Assembly (NCBI GenBank): GCA_035048495.1
Contig: CM068553.1
Coordinates: 19,469,190 to 19,533,189 of the forward strand
Length of the DNA: 64,000 nucleotides
Origin: Euptelea pleiosperma
Lineage: Eukaryota; Streptophyta; Magnoliopsida; Ranunculales; Eupteleaceae
Direction: 5' to 3'
The notes under the pieces were generated by a model. The model had not been told where the DNA came from. It searched no databases and saw only the letters and a list, made by a program, of their open reading frames with translations. Made by a program: the position numbers and the translations under genes. How positions within the stretch are numbered: the stretch's first letter is position 1; each line of letters opens with the position of its first letter. Positions 24,406 through 37,074 of this stretch are shown in pieces.

Positions 24406-25947
24406 CAACCCCCAACCAGCATATTGCCAATCCTTGGCAATTAGTGCGAAATAAATGAGCTTAAAAGGGCTCTGCACATGCTGCACACTTTTTCATATTA
24501 GCTCCGGGAAAAACACCGTTCGTCAAATTATTGAATGGATGCAAAAACAGTTACATGCTAGCGAAGAGTTTGAAAGTTTTGGCAAGACTACAGACTGATA
24601 ATCATGACCCAGAATAGTCAGACTCTGCGTGTGTGTGTGCTCAACATTCTCATCATCCGACAGTAAAGATTTCCAGATCACCTCTAAGTTTTTCTGCCTC
24701 GACCTCAAATCTCACATGTTTAGCACTCAGAATAGAATCACACAAGAAGGGTTTTCTTCTTTTCTCTCAATTTATATGTGAGGAGATGTATTTAATATAA
24801 AGAGGCAAAAGATCTCACATATGTTTTATTTGAAGGAAGGACATCTTTAACAGAAGAAGATCTCATGATTGGAATACCACTTCACTCGGGAACGTCAGAT
24901 CAAACTCTATAGCTTCTCTTTCTCCAATCTCCACATTTTATGATCGTGCTATCCTAGAATCAAGTAGGGCTTTCCTGGGTTGTAATGAGGCTTAGGTCAG
25001 GTGTAGAGAGATAAAGGGATACAGGATTTCAAAGATCTTGAGAGGATATTGCCATTTTCTTGAATTTTTCCTGCGACGTAACACCATTATCTGGTTCTTT
25101 TTCCTTTTTTCGTATTTTTCTCTTTTTCTTGATATTTCTGAGACTGCTCAATTTCTTTTCAGCTCTTCTTCATACTTTCTTTCTATATTTTGTTTTTGGC
25201 TTGAACCACTTTCTTTTCCTTTTGATTCTTCTTCTTTACTTTTCTTTTTCACGGTACACCTCAGTTATTCTTTTGTCCATCTCAAAATAAGGGTAGCCAG
25301 TCATGTTTCGTAGCTGGACTGGATTTTAGGTTGATGGGTTTGCAAATAAAAGGCTTTTATAGAAAGGTTCAAGGGGTTTCTAGTGAAGTATAATTCAGGT
25401 GAGTAAAAAGGCTGAATGGTTCAGAAAAAATGGCCTAAATCATTTTCTAGGGTTTGCACTATCATGTATACTGTCTTGACTGGATACAAAGAAGGTTCTG
25501 TCGTAGTAATCCAATGTTGATGTCGTTCCGAGTTTTATGATCGAAGCAAAAGATAATGAGATCTCTCAACGAATATTGCGGGCATGAAGAATAGTGAGTC
25601 ATCTTGTGACTCAGAATTGTTGTATAACACTCTGAATTGATTAAAGGCTCGAAAGCTCGCTGGGTTAGGTCTCCACAATTATTCTCACAGGATCTCTAGA
25701 GTTTCAAAACTTAGGATGACTCTGATGTCGATAGTGTACAATTGTGCCAAATCTGAGTTTTTCTGAGTTTTCAAACCTGCTGTAGTCACGCCTGACTTGA
25801 CTCGACGCTAACTTTAAACAAAAATTGACATCCTCAATACTGACTTAACGAAGGTTTTTAGCTAATCAAAGTCAGGGTATTTAACACATTTTTGAAATTC
25901 TAGAAAACTTTTGGAGAACATCGGAAATCACCCCAAAAACAACTTTT

Positions 25948-25994
<47 letters not shown>

Positions 25995-28536
25995 CTATAT
26001 CTATATTTATCAAAAGGAATACATGAGTTTTGGTAAATACCCACCCCCAACCAAAATATAGCACCGTCCTCGGTGCTCATGACCGGGACCTAAAATGATA
26101 ACAAATCAGTGATGATGATGCAAAGATTCAGGAAGGATGTTACCAAGTCAGCAGAAACTCGACAGTGTGTGATACCTGATGATCGGAAGAATGAATGTAC
26201 CTGCATTGCCAGAGATATAACAGTAATAACAAATGCATGAGACTCATGTACTCTAGGAATATCGGAATTGCCTTTCCGAAAGCGCTAAGTTTTACGTCTT
26301 CAGCCAGACACAATGGGGGTGATAATCACCCCCAACCAATTTGAAGCATAGGGAGACTGAGTGAGTCATCAGTCATCCAGCTCATCAGTCGGAGCAGGAA
26401 CGCTGCCAATCGAGCTAACCCAACCCAGCAGTAGTACGGGTAGGGTCTTTCTCAGTGAAGACTGAGAGGGTTCTCTGGCCGTGGTTAGCAGAGCCGCAAA
26501 CTCATAAAGAGGAGCGGGTATGGGAGAACAGTAATGGGTCTCTCATCAGTAAGAGACCTAACAAGGGATTCTCTGACCATGGTTAGCAGAGCCGAAGACA
26601 CAATGTGTATCGGGGATGGATTTAGTGGAGCAGACTCCAGTGGGGTTGACAGTCAGCACCCCTATCCAGTATAAAATGCAGTGAGACTGAAATGATCATC
26701 AGTCGTAAGAGATTGGATCGATGAGATCCGTCTGCCTGGTCTCTCATCAGTAAGAGACCAATGGCAAAGGAAGAGTGTTGAAGATTGAAGGACTCTCAGA
26801 TCGAGTCAAACAATGGGGCAGTTGAACCCATATAAATAAGCTTCAGATTAGGTTACAAAGAGACACTGGGGTAGGGATCCTAAATGATGCACATAGAGCA
26901 AGCAAGATAATCCTATGCCTATAACAAATCAGGATAAGTTTGAGGATTTATCTTGTTAGTTTCTGGGGTATGGTAGATTATGACAGTGGGCGGACCACTG
27001 GTTTATTTTGTTAACCGCCGGACTAACTTTGTCGCTCTTAGGTTCTCACCAGGCTACATTCTTCAAAGCGAATCCTTTAGTACTGACTCTAGTCAACAAC
27101 AAGGCAATCCGAAGCCTAGACAGACGTGCGGCACAATGGCTGTCTTAAGTACGTCCCAGACTAACCAGATTGGTCAAGTGTTTAAGAAGAGTGTTCCCTC
27201 GGGTTAAGCTAGGGTTGGTGCGTGTTCCTAGTCCACACGCAACTAATCGCCGAATAGTCCAAGATGCCACGTAGAGCTCAGTGTACTTGAGTAGCAGGGA
27301 CTTATGGGTGTGTTAGACAACAGGGACCCGCGCTCGTGGTCTTATTTCGATTGGATGTTAAGCGGGTACGCTTTGTGTGGATTTTTCCTTGAACACCGGG
27401 CTAATTGGCTCTACTTCTTGATTCTTTTTAATTAAATGGAGCCTTGGGATCAAAACAGTTGGAATGATGAGGTGGGTGATGAAATCCCACCAGTTGTAAA
27501 AGAGCTGGGTCTGCTCGATTAATGTTCAATTATTAACGGCCACGCCACGCAAGTCGAATAATATGTATGCGAAAGCAAATAGACAAGCGGCAATGATTCA
27601 CCCAAATTGCTCTGTATCGCACTCAAGGCGAGGATAGAGACTTACCTCCCGTGGGCCACGCCACGGGGTCGCCTCTTTGGGGTAGAGAGGGGTATCCTAA
27701 TGGGCTTGGGCCCGACTCCACCTCTTTGAGCTTTCGCTCTCTACCCACACTGGATCGTGTTCCTGCAGAAACAGTTAGATCGCACGGTCTAGGTATGTGG
27801 GATTCTATTTGGAAGATCCTTGCCTTTTTAGGGTTCACTGAACAAGCACTGAATTTAGGCAAGTTTTTGAATTAATTCCCAAGTTCGAGATGGGTTAAAA
27901 TTTAGGAATTTCCAGATTGGAAAATACCTAGATTGGAAAGTTTCCCGAACTGTGGAGATCTTCCAAGGAAGATTTGATTGCGAGATCCCTTATAATTTTG
28001 GGAAATTTCCCAAAATTGAAATTCTGCTAGATTTGGGGTGTTTCCTTTTGCAGACTTGTCCAAATTCGGAAGATTTCTAAAGATAGAAATTCTTCTAAAG
28101 AGGAAACTTCTAAAAGGGGAAACCCTAATTAAGCAGAGTTTCAAGATTTTGGAATCTTTCCAAAAATCGCAAATCCTTGATTAGTGATTTCTAAAAATCT
28201 GCAGAATATAAAACCCTAATTTTTTTGAATTTTGATTTTTTAATTTTTTTGGTAATTTCCACTTAATCTAGGGTTTCTAAAAAACCCTAGAACAAGATCT
28301 AGCAGTTATATGGAAAGCAATAAAATTCCTAAATTATTACAAATTGCACTCGGCCTTCCGAGGCATTAAAAATAGTAATTTAAAAACTGCTAAAAATCAC
28401 TAAAAACCAAAAATAGAAAGTTTCCCGAAAAGGTCGGGCTGGCCAAATTGAGCAGCTTTTCGCTTCAGCAACTTTCCAATTCCATCTTTACGTCCTTTTT
28501 CGCACTCCCGAACACCCGAGCGGCAGCGGCGCCATT
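24406..28536 (-). mobile_element. LARD internal region 2, non-coding
   Basis: Same length and, at all places compared, same sequence as internal region 1, including the 40-T run (25950-25989). No coding domain. Confidence 0.88.
28517..28534 (-). promoter_or_regulatory. Primer-binding site, tRNA-Asp type (right unit)
   Basis: The minus strand reads TGGCGCCGCTGCCG two bases inside the LTR. The plant tRNA-Asp(GUC) 3' end would pair with TGGCGCCGTTGCCGGGGA, so there is one mismatch in the first 14 bases. The second unit has the same site at 21576-21593. Confidence 0.8.
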
Positions 28537-30351
28537 TGAAAGTAGGATTTTTCCGCGTCGTTGGTTACGGAAACCCTAAAATCAACAAGATTTGTAATTT
28601 TTATCCGATTATCCTGCAAAATTGATAGATTTGTATAGGGATTCGTGTCGGATGTCGATCCGCACTCGGGATTAGTCAGATTAGCGCGATTCAGAGCAAA
28701 TAACAAAATTTTCCACAGAAATTGCTAAAAAGAAATGATGGAGGGGTGAGAGTGGTTGTTCGCTTTAAAACATGATATTTTTAGAGAGAGATTTCATGGA
28801 CCATCGAAAGCATACGAAATAATGAAGACAATAAATTGAACTGAAAATAAACTATTTTATTAATCAAATTAAACTAAAAGAAATACATTGCTTGAATAAA
28901 AACATGTCCCAACTAAAAAGCAAGCAAATTGGCATGAGAGTTAGAGAGAGAAATTAGGAGGCTAGAGAGAGAAAACTTGAGAGAGAGAAAAAGAGGTCCT
29001 ATAGAGATACGATGATAGAAATCCTACCTTAGAGCTCACCACGTGCACATGCAAGCCAATGGAGAGTGTGAGGCAGTAATGTGTGGAGATGATGGCCGGA
29101 GTTGGTTGAAGTTGGGTCGGCCCAAGGAGAAGTAGCGGTGTGGAGGATGGATGATGCACACCAGCAACTATCAAGTGAGGATGCGACCTCCTCCTTCTCT
29201 CTTCCTCTTCTCCTCTTCTTTTTTTGTGTTTTCTTCTTTTGTGGAGGAGAACAAGGGAGAAGATGAGCAGGCCGTGAATAGGTGGAAGGAGTTGCAGGTC
29301 GGTGTTGTAGGGTGCAACACCGGCCGGACTACTTGTGGGTGGCGGCGTTAATGCCGGTGGAGCGGACAAGGTGGAGGTGCTCCAAGGAGAGGAGCCTAAC
29401 GGCTTCCTCCTTCTTCGTCTCCTTTCTTCTTTTGGTTTTCTATTTTTTTTTTTTTTTTTTTTTGGATTTGCAGGCGTTGGAGGCGTGGACTGCTTGCAGG
29501 TGAGAGATGAAGATGGGTTGCTGGACAGCCAACCCTAGATGATGAAGACGTGAAGTGGTTGCAGCAGGTATGGAGCTTCACGGTGAAGCAGCAGGTTCCG
29601 GCGACCAAAGGGTGTTGCAGGCTTTCTCTATGGATGAGAAAGGGAATGGCCCAAATAGATCGGGGTTGCTGGTGAAACCCACAAGCAGGTGTCGCAGCAG
29701 TTAATGGTGAAGAGGGCAGTCCTCTTTTGGAGATAAGAGATGGACGGTAAAGGGAGAGTTGCAAACCTGGGAGTATTCACGTTGCTGCCAAGGGGATGGG
29801 CAGCGTGAAGGTGGTTTGTGAGGGGATCACGTCGCTGTGATGACAACTGTTATAGAAACCGTTGAGGAAGAAGGGGCAGCTCTGGAACCGGGCGCACCAG
29901 TCCGATGGAGGTGCCAAGGTTGAGGGCGGTGGCTGAGTTGCAGATCGCAGCTCCTTGGACAATGGAGAGGGCGGTGGACCAGTGAAGAGGAAGAACCTCA
30001 CGACCTCCTCCTTCTTCCTTCTTCTGACGTGGGGAAGAGAGGTGATGGTGGTGGCTGTGTGGAGATGGGGCAAAGAGGAGAGAAGAGAGGACGTGGGCCA
30101 AAGAGATGTTGCAGTGGTGGCCGGAGTTGCAGGCTGCAACTCCGGTGGAAAAATGATGAAGAAGATGACGAAGATGGAGGAGAAGTCGAGGAAAAACAGC
30201 CGCCAAGAGAGGTGGGATCCGTGCGGGATTGATAGGGGGAGAGAATGGAAGAGAAAGGGGGGGGATTAGGGTTCGAACGAACCCTTCTCCCTCCTCTTAT
30301 AAAGCTCCCTATTTCCATTAATGGAAATAGGGTATTTTTTGAATAAAAAAA

Positions 30352-30386
<35 letters not shown>

Positions 30387-31347
30387 TAAAAACCTACTTT
30401 ATGATGGGGAATCTCCCCAATTAGTGGACCCCCCATTTTTTATTAAAATTATTTTGAAATTCACGGGGTCCACTAACTGGTCGGACAGCGGGTCGATGAT
30501 GATGGGCCCGGCTATTGGCCCACATGGACTGATGATGTCCATCGTCTCACAAGATGATGTGATAGACATTCTGATGGCGATCGGATGGATGGTGACTTGA
30601 TTGGGACTCAGATTGGTGGATCGACGGATCTAAAGAGATCCAACGGTCCGATTGAAGATCCAACGGTCCGATGGAAGATCCAACGGTCAGAAAGCTAAGG
30701 GAGATGAGACAGAGCTGATGGGCAGGAGTTCTGGGGTTAGGTCAGTAGATTCGAGGACCGAGAGATAAAGAGAGAGAGAGAATAAGGAGAGATGAGAGAA
30801 AAAGTATCAAAAAAATGGAAAAAAGCACTGGCGGAGGGTCTGGAACCCTGGTCTTCACTGTGACCATCCTCACGCTTCTCCAGTAGAGTCGACTATCATT
30901 CTTTGCTGACTCATGTGGCTTTAAACGCTTTGGTCCGTCTCTTGGTCATTGGCTCTCCTGCTCTCTTCGTTATTTGGGCCGGCTTTTTGGTCCTCTGATT
31001 CAGCCCCTATTTGGCCCATATCTTCTAGTCATAGCATGTGGGCTCTTTAAGCTTTGATAATGGGCTCTCATGATCAATTTGGGCCCACAAGTCTCGAGAA
31101 TTATCCCATCGGGGTTTCCTGCGACAGAAGAAGCGCGTAATGAGACTTTATCAGAACGGCTTAATATCTAGACTTCCGAAAATGTGTTTAATGCATGCAA
31201 ATATACCATTTCGTCCAAAAAAGTGTGTTCTACGCAATAGAAGAGACTCTTACGTAGAAAAGTAGATAAATAGAGCCATTTACGTAGGAGAGTGCGATAA
31301 CGCTAAACGGATAATTGCTTAAAATAAGCATTTTTGAGCGAATATCA
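28537..31347 (-). repeat. LARD LTR 3 (5' LTR in element sense)
   Basis: One base longer than LTR 1 and 2: the G run has 8 instead of 9 G (30257-30264), the T run 29 instead of 27, and there are two substitutions near 31103 and 31218. Otherwise identical. Confidence 0.9.
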
Positions 31348-33780
31348 CATACAACTCCCTGAATCCCCACATGATGCCATGGCCGTAGGTCCTCAGAGTA
31401 TGTGAGCACCTCAGAGGTCCACCTTAAGTACGTATCTGACTTATCACCAGAACAGTCTGAGTCAAAGGGAAAGTCCATGCAGATATATCCTAATGGCCAT
31501 AACGGCAATACTAGTGGCGCTGAGGTGGACCCCCTCATAGGTCATCATCTACACCATATCACCGTTTTGGGTTTTAAGGGATCAACAAGTTTCTACACTT
31601 AGCCAGAAGGCTGTCATATTATTTTAGACCTTTCATCAATTTTTTTTCAACAGATATAATCATATGCAGCATGTTGGAGTCTTCACATTTTTTTTCCACT
31701 TTTGCATTTGTAGTTGGATTTTTGGTGATATGATTTGATATTCTATGACTTCAGGTTTCAAGGATCTTGTTGTTCATTTTCTTTTTGTCCACATGTACCT
31801 CCATTTCGATCAGGTAAGTGGCTGCTCAATTAGTTCATAGCATAATAGTGGGCCATTAAGAACCAGGTTTAAAATTGATCCATGAATGACTCCTGACATG
31901 TTATTTGGGCTTCCTTTCATGTTTGTATGCTAGACAATCTTATATTAGAAGCTACAACCAATTTGATGGAGCCCAGTGGGTCCAACAAGATTGCTATTGC
32001 TATGTACATAGAGTTATTCTAAGATGTCTTCTGCACCTATTATCTTGGGGATCTGTTAAATGTTTAACTACTGTATCTTTAGTTGTCCAAGTGTTCTGCT
32101 CATTTTTTCTCTTGAGTGGATGGTCAAGAAAGTTGTTGTGTCCTATATCCCATACAAGAGCTGCCCTACTGATTGAACAGTCTGGATTGATGCAAAGGCA
32201 GGTGACAGAGACAGTGTAGCAGCTAGGACATGAACTTTTCTGTCCGTCAAAGACACAAGTATAGGACATTGCTCATTACTGGCCCGAAATTTCAGCACTC
32301 ATCTCACTCAGACACCGGACCAAGGTTAATTGTCGAAGTATTGTACGTATCCATAGCACTAAACTTTGATTTCATTTCTGGAGTTGCTTTTGAATTTTAA
32401 CCAGTAGTATTTGTTACGCAAGTGTGAATTGAAGACTTGCTTAATGATGAGCCCATGTGTGTGATTGAAGAGCACCTTCTTCTGTGGGCAGTATGGAAGT
32501 GCATACTTTTTCTTTACATCAATCCACATTTCAGGCATGCAAATGGCCCTGTGACATCCAAGGTTGAAAGTCCCACCCTGCATGTGTGCCTCATTGTACA
32601 CTGTGTGAGTACACATGCACCCACCTCGAAATTTGGGGGCTTGCCCATATCAATATAAGGGACTCTTATGCCTTTTAAAGAGCTAAGTTGTATGGGCATG
32701 TTGTGGATTTGCAAACCTTTTGTTCAGCTTTTGTCTTACGGCCTTAACCCATGTATAGTTCTATTTTATATACTCCAAACCCGTTTGATCCAAAGGACTT
32801 AATTCAGCAACCCTTTTGAGCATGGACTGATTCTGTCAAGGACCTGCATTTCACTAAGAATATACAATGATGCTTCCAGAGGAAAGATTTCTACTCATCA
32901 TTTTTGTCATTTTCATATTTGGGTCTGTCTTGTTTGGCCAATTTCAAATTTTTAGGAATACTCATGTGGCACACAGTCGGTGGGCTTCTTCTAGGCTTGG
33001 CCAATTGTTTAGTACTTCTCCTAGCTCTTCTGCTAGTCGATCTACTAGCAGAAAACCTTCATTGCCTACTACAACTCACCCCAACAACAACAATAACAAT
33101 AACAAAGACATCTTCACATTTATCACTCCTGATGATAAAGTGGGTTAATTGCTTTGAAACTTTGAATTGGGTTTCTTTTATTCTCTCTTTTTGGCTATTT
33201 CTTGATTCTTTTTGCTTGTTTGAAGTTGAGAATTTGTTTAGAATTTTTGGGTCTTCTGATCGATCAATACTAACTCTTGGGTTCTGAACAGAAACTCAAG
33301 TTCTTGTTGTAGAAGGAGTTGAGGAACAGTGATCAGCAATATTGTCATTTCTTTACAAGAATGTCACAAGGGCCCAACATAGAAAAAGCCACCACTGGGC
33401 CCCTCAAAGCTGAGGCCACCGCTTAGAGGAATCACTAACTTCGGTCTTGCTGCCTCCATCACCAGTACCACCTCACAAAACTGGCACTGCCCTGCTTACG
33501 CTTCAACATTAGGAGAGGACAAAGAAAACATTTATCGGATAAAAGAGAGAAATTTGTTTATTGTAAATCACATTTTATACTTTGAACAATGATGTATAAC
33601 ATTTTTAGTAGATGATGATCATATGTATTGATTGAAAATAAAATTGATATTAACAGACTTTGGCAATGACATGGTAGCAAATTTAGACTATATGATGTTG
33701 TGGGTTTTTTCCTTTTAAATTCTTTATATTGAGTATTTTAAAACTTTTGGCGTGATTCTGTAATAATTTTTAGAATTAAA
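31348..33780. other. CACTA-1 right arm, no recognised gene
   Basis: Moderately GC-balanced sequence, unlike typical subterminal repeats. It contains spliceable-looking junctions (for example TTCGATCAG before GTAAGTGG near 31814) and several frames of 60-130 codons without a domain I recognise. It could be further captured host sequence, but I cannot support a gene. Confidence 0.5.
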
Positions 33781-34204
33781 TAAAATTTGAAACGACTACG
33801 GTTTTGGCCAAAACCAGTCTTCAAAAAGGAAATGTTTGAATTAAAGAAGAAGATTTCTCAGAAAATTGTAGTTTTATTTATAGACTTACGACTGTGGTTT
33901 TGGATAAAACTATAGTTATTTTGAGAAATTTAACTTCGGTTTAACTCTTTTAGACAACGGTTAATAACAATAAAGACTACAATATTTTTAAATATCGAAG
34001 TCTTTTATGTAGTCTTACAACTACTGTTTTTAATAAACCCGTAGTCTTATAGCTCTTATAGACCACGATTACAAACCGTAGTTATTTTTGTAGACTTTAG
34101 ACTACGCCCAATTAGACTACGCTTTTAGAGGCAGTTTTAGACTATGGTTTAAACCGAAAGACTACGGTTTTTAGCCCTAGTCTAAAGGGCTTTTTGTAGT
34201 AGTG
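33780..34204 (+). repeat. CACTA-1 right subterminal repeats and terminus
   Basis: Many copies of 'GACTACGGTTTT' / 'GTAGTCTTA' motifs in both orientations, ending in TTTTTGTAGTAGTG. These pair with the left-end copies. Confidence 0.82.
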
Positions 34205-34479
34205 CTTGGACATTTGGAACTCAATTCAGCAAATGTTCTTACTCAGTGGACGTTCTCAGTTGAATCCTTCGTGTGTTAATTTTGGATATTTATTAGGGGG
34301 TTGACCGTGCAAAACCTATGGCCAACCAGACCCTGACATTTTAGACTTACGCTTATTTTACAGTCGGGAGTGACTAACCGGCCGACCGCCTAAATGGTGT
34401 GGTCGACCACCCTAGTCTGACCTTGTGTAGTGTGCACCTTGGTCCAATTGGGTTATGGGTGAAATAACAACCGGTCCAT

Positions 34480-36070
34480 TTTTTTTAATCCAATATACCT
34501 AAAAGGGGGGGGGGTTGATTGGGTATTTTAAAATTAATTATACTTACACAGTTTTACTAGTCTATGGTAGGGGAACAAAATCGCATGCCTTAGTTATTTG
34601 ATAAAAGATTATCACAACCGACTTAAATCGAATATACCTCCGTGGTATATTTTCTTTTCATCGTTTGGTCTAACCAAGATAGATAGCGGAATACAAACAA
34701 ATAATCACACAAGACAAGATATTTTTACGTGGAAACCTTCGCTAAGGAAAAAACCATGGGATCATGTTCAGACAGAAAGTATCACTAACTGAAAAGTTAA
34801 ACGATCCTACGCAGCACCATTGCAAATACAACTTCCAACCTTAACCAAGGCCTACTGCCGATGCATCAACGTCCTCTGAATCAATGCTACGAATCTACGC
34901 GCGCCTTTCCAGCCAAGAAGCCTTGTCCGCTTGTTCAGTTTGGTACACCCTAAACCTACTGTCGATCGGTTGCTCCAATCTTAATTCTCAACACTCCCAC
35001 CTTTGCAGAAGGTAAAGGATTTAGTACACCCTAAACCCTAGGTTGCTCAAAGGTGTTGAGTCACACTAGTACACTTAGGCTACTAGGTCGAATATATCAG
35101 TGGAAGACCTAAGCTGAGGAATGGATCAAGCACTTGACTTTGATCAAGAAGAGGAACAAGCTCACAAGATGTGAATGAGAAACAAGCTTATTGCTCTTTG
35201 AATGGACACTCTAATAAATAAACATTTCTTTTCTCTCTTGAAAGATTAGTCACTCTGTGTCTTTGTGTGTTTAGAGAATGTATAGAAGGGTTGTATTTAT
35301 AGAATTCGTGACCCCGAGTCGTGAAGAATGTGGGAGAGTGGAACCAAGAATTTTGGATCTGAGAAAGACTAAGATCGTGTTAAGTCCAATCGATTGGGCT
35401 ATGTTCAATCGATTGGATATTAGTTTCCAATTGATTGGCCTCAATAAAGTTCAATTCCTGTTCTGTAGGTTCCAATCGATTTCACAAAGGTCTCCAATTG
35501 ATTGGGCTATAATCATGTTCTATATCACAAATTCCAATCGATTTTACAAGTGTTTTCAATCGATTGGGTTTTGATCATGTTCTGCCTCGTAGCCTCCAAT
35601 TGATTTCACAGAGTCTCTAATCGATTGGGCATTAATCAAGTTCTACCTCCAATTGATTTTATAGAGTCTCCAATCGATTGGGCATTAATCAAGTTCTACC
35701 TCGTAGCTTCCAATCGATTTCACAGAGTCCTCTAATCGATTAGGCTATGTCCAATAGATTGGACAAGTTCCAATCGATCGGACTCTCTCATAAGTCAATA
35801 TCTTTGACTCAGACTCAGGTCTGTCCAAAGACTAGATTTGACCATTATATTTTATTCATTTTAAACCTATTCCAATGACCACTAAGTCACTTACCTTCCT
35901 AAATGAGCATACACAATCTATAATCAACAAATGGGCAGTTACTCAGATGACTCCTGTCATCAATCGTCTGATTCTTGCTATTTCTGTCTTCTAGTCTTCA
36001 CGTAGTCGGTGAAGTATGCGTACCACGACATCTTCACACTACACTGGTGCTCATACGAACGGTTACAAGG
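34480..36070. mobile_element. LTR-like repeat fragment, family B (copy 2)
   Basis: Shares its layout with 2700-3590: a G run with 'TGATTGGGTATTTT', 'GCATGCCTTAGTTATTTGAT', then ATTTTTACGTGGAAACC with GGAAAAAACCATGGGAT, then the ATCGATTGG-rich block. No terminal TG...CA pair or TSD identified. The frame 35278-35574 is an artefact of the repeats. Confidence 0.45.
35389..35795 (+). repeat. Clustered CAATCGATTGG palindromic motifs
   Basis: About 15 occurrences of (C)CAAT(C/T)GATTgg-type units, many perfect or near-perfect palindromes around ATCGAT or AATTGATT, spaced roughly 20-40 bp, in a degenerate tandem pattern with intervening GTTCTACCTCGTAGC-like spacers. Confidence 0.85.
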
Positions 36071-37057
36071 ATGTTTTTATGTCAAATGAAATCTTTGTCA
36101 AATTGAATATGAAAATATTCCTTACAATTGGTTGGTTAGTCATGGATATTGGGGGTTATTGGAGTCTCTAAGATGGTTTTAGCCGTGAGGCTATCATGTT
36201 CATTTATAGGGGGGATGATCTATTTCTTTTATGTAAGAATGTGTTGCATGACCCATCATGGATACATTTTTTATTTACATGATTTTTTTATATTGTTACT
36301 GATCAAGGACTAATATATTTTATTCTTGTTTTGGCTCTTATAGGCAAGGAAAGGGAATACTCTGGCCTTCGCTTTACTCCAGCTTGCCCTATCCCAGTCC
36401 TCCTAAGCTCCACACCTTCCTCTTTTGGAGAAATATGTGAGTTCAACTCACATGATTGCCGAAGAGAGTATCATTCAAGAACGTAGGATTTCTCTTCCGC
36501 GAGATTTCACAATGTCCCAGTTGCTGGTTTCTGCTCCAAGTAAGTTTCTAGTTCCCCGCATGCCATTGCTGCAATTTTGAGACACTTAGAAGATGGGGAT
36601 TTAGGACAATGCTATAGGCATCACCATGTCATTATTAGTCTAACTATGGATGTAGGCATACAATCTCACTAATGTATATTACTAGATGAGAGGGATTCGA
36701 CGTCGGCGCTAAAAATCTAAATAGCATCGGTTTTTATAAAAATCGACACGCTTTGAACGGAAAAATATTTTGTGTCGATTTTTCCATAAACAAACGCAAA
36801 ATTGTGTCAATTTTAAGAAAATTCAAAGGGCACAACTGATTCCCTTCTTCATTTATGTATATTTCGAAGTCATGTTTTCAAGAAGATAGTTAAAAAATGA
36901 AAAAAGAACCCTCACAAATGATTAACCTGATGTAAGAGATGATTATCTCCTTCATTTTTTTGCTGTAAGAGATCTCATTGTCTATTTTGCTTTATTTACC
37001 CGTTGTAAAACAATGATCAACGTTGAAAGAAGCACTCTTATCGATGTTGAGCGGAGA
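36071..37057. other. Unassigned sequence between family-B LTR fragment and CACTA-2
   Basis: No gene recognised. The part 36700-36830 has repeated 'ATCGGTTTTTATAAAAATCGACAC'-like inverted motifs that resemble subterminal repeats of another DNA transposon, but no terminus was found. Confidence 0.4.
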
Positions 37058-37074
37058 CACCACAAGAAAAACTA

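Larger units (their letters stand above)
14655..31347 (-). mobile_element. Tandem LARD-like gypsy array: LTR-internal-LTR-internal-LTR
   Basis: Three 2.81-kb LTRs (TGAAAGTAGG...GAGCGAATATCA) alternate with two 4,131-bp internal regions; the repeat period is exactly 6,941 bp between the first two units. The element reads on the minus strand: just inside the right-hand LTR the minus strand gives TGGCGCCGCTGCCG, matching the primer-binding site complementary to tRNA-Asp with one change, and just before the left-hand LTR it gives the polypurine-like GGTTGGGGGTTG. No gag, protease, RT, RNase H or integrase is found in either internal region. Long LTRs with a non-coding interior fit a large retrotransposon derivative (LARD) mobilised by a Tat/Athila-like gypsy partner. 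Outer flanks are CCTAC (14650-14654) and CATAC (31348-31352), a 4-of-5 target-site match. Confidence 0.9.
5516..34204 (+). mobile_element. CACTA-1: 28.7-kb CACTA (En/Spm) DNA transposon with nested LARD array
   Basis: The left end reads CACTACTACA and the right end is its inverse (TGTAGTAGTG). The 3-bp target duplication CTT is present at 5513-5515 and 34205-34207. Both ends carry subterminal copies of a 'GACTACGGTTTT'-like motif in both orientations. Between them, in order: a CT-rich leader exon, a TNP2 transposase pseudogene, a Transposase_24 pseudogene, a captured KH-domain gene fragment, the nested retroelement array 14655-31347, and a right arm. Without the array the element is about 12.0 kb, a usual size for an autonomous CACTA. 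The element must now be immobile on its own because the transposase reading frame is broken many times. Confidence 0.88.

Noticed and set aside
35278..35574. 98-codon frame over the CAATCGATTGG cluster
   Set aside because: Produced by the repeat units, no conserved protein pattern.
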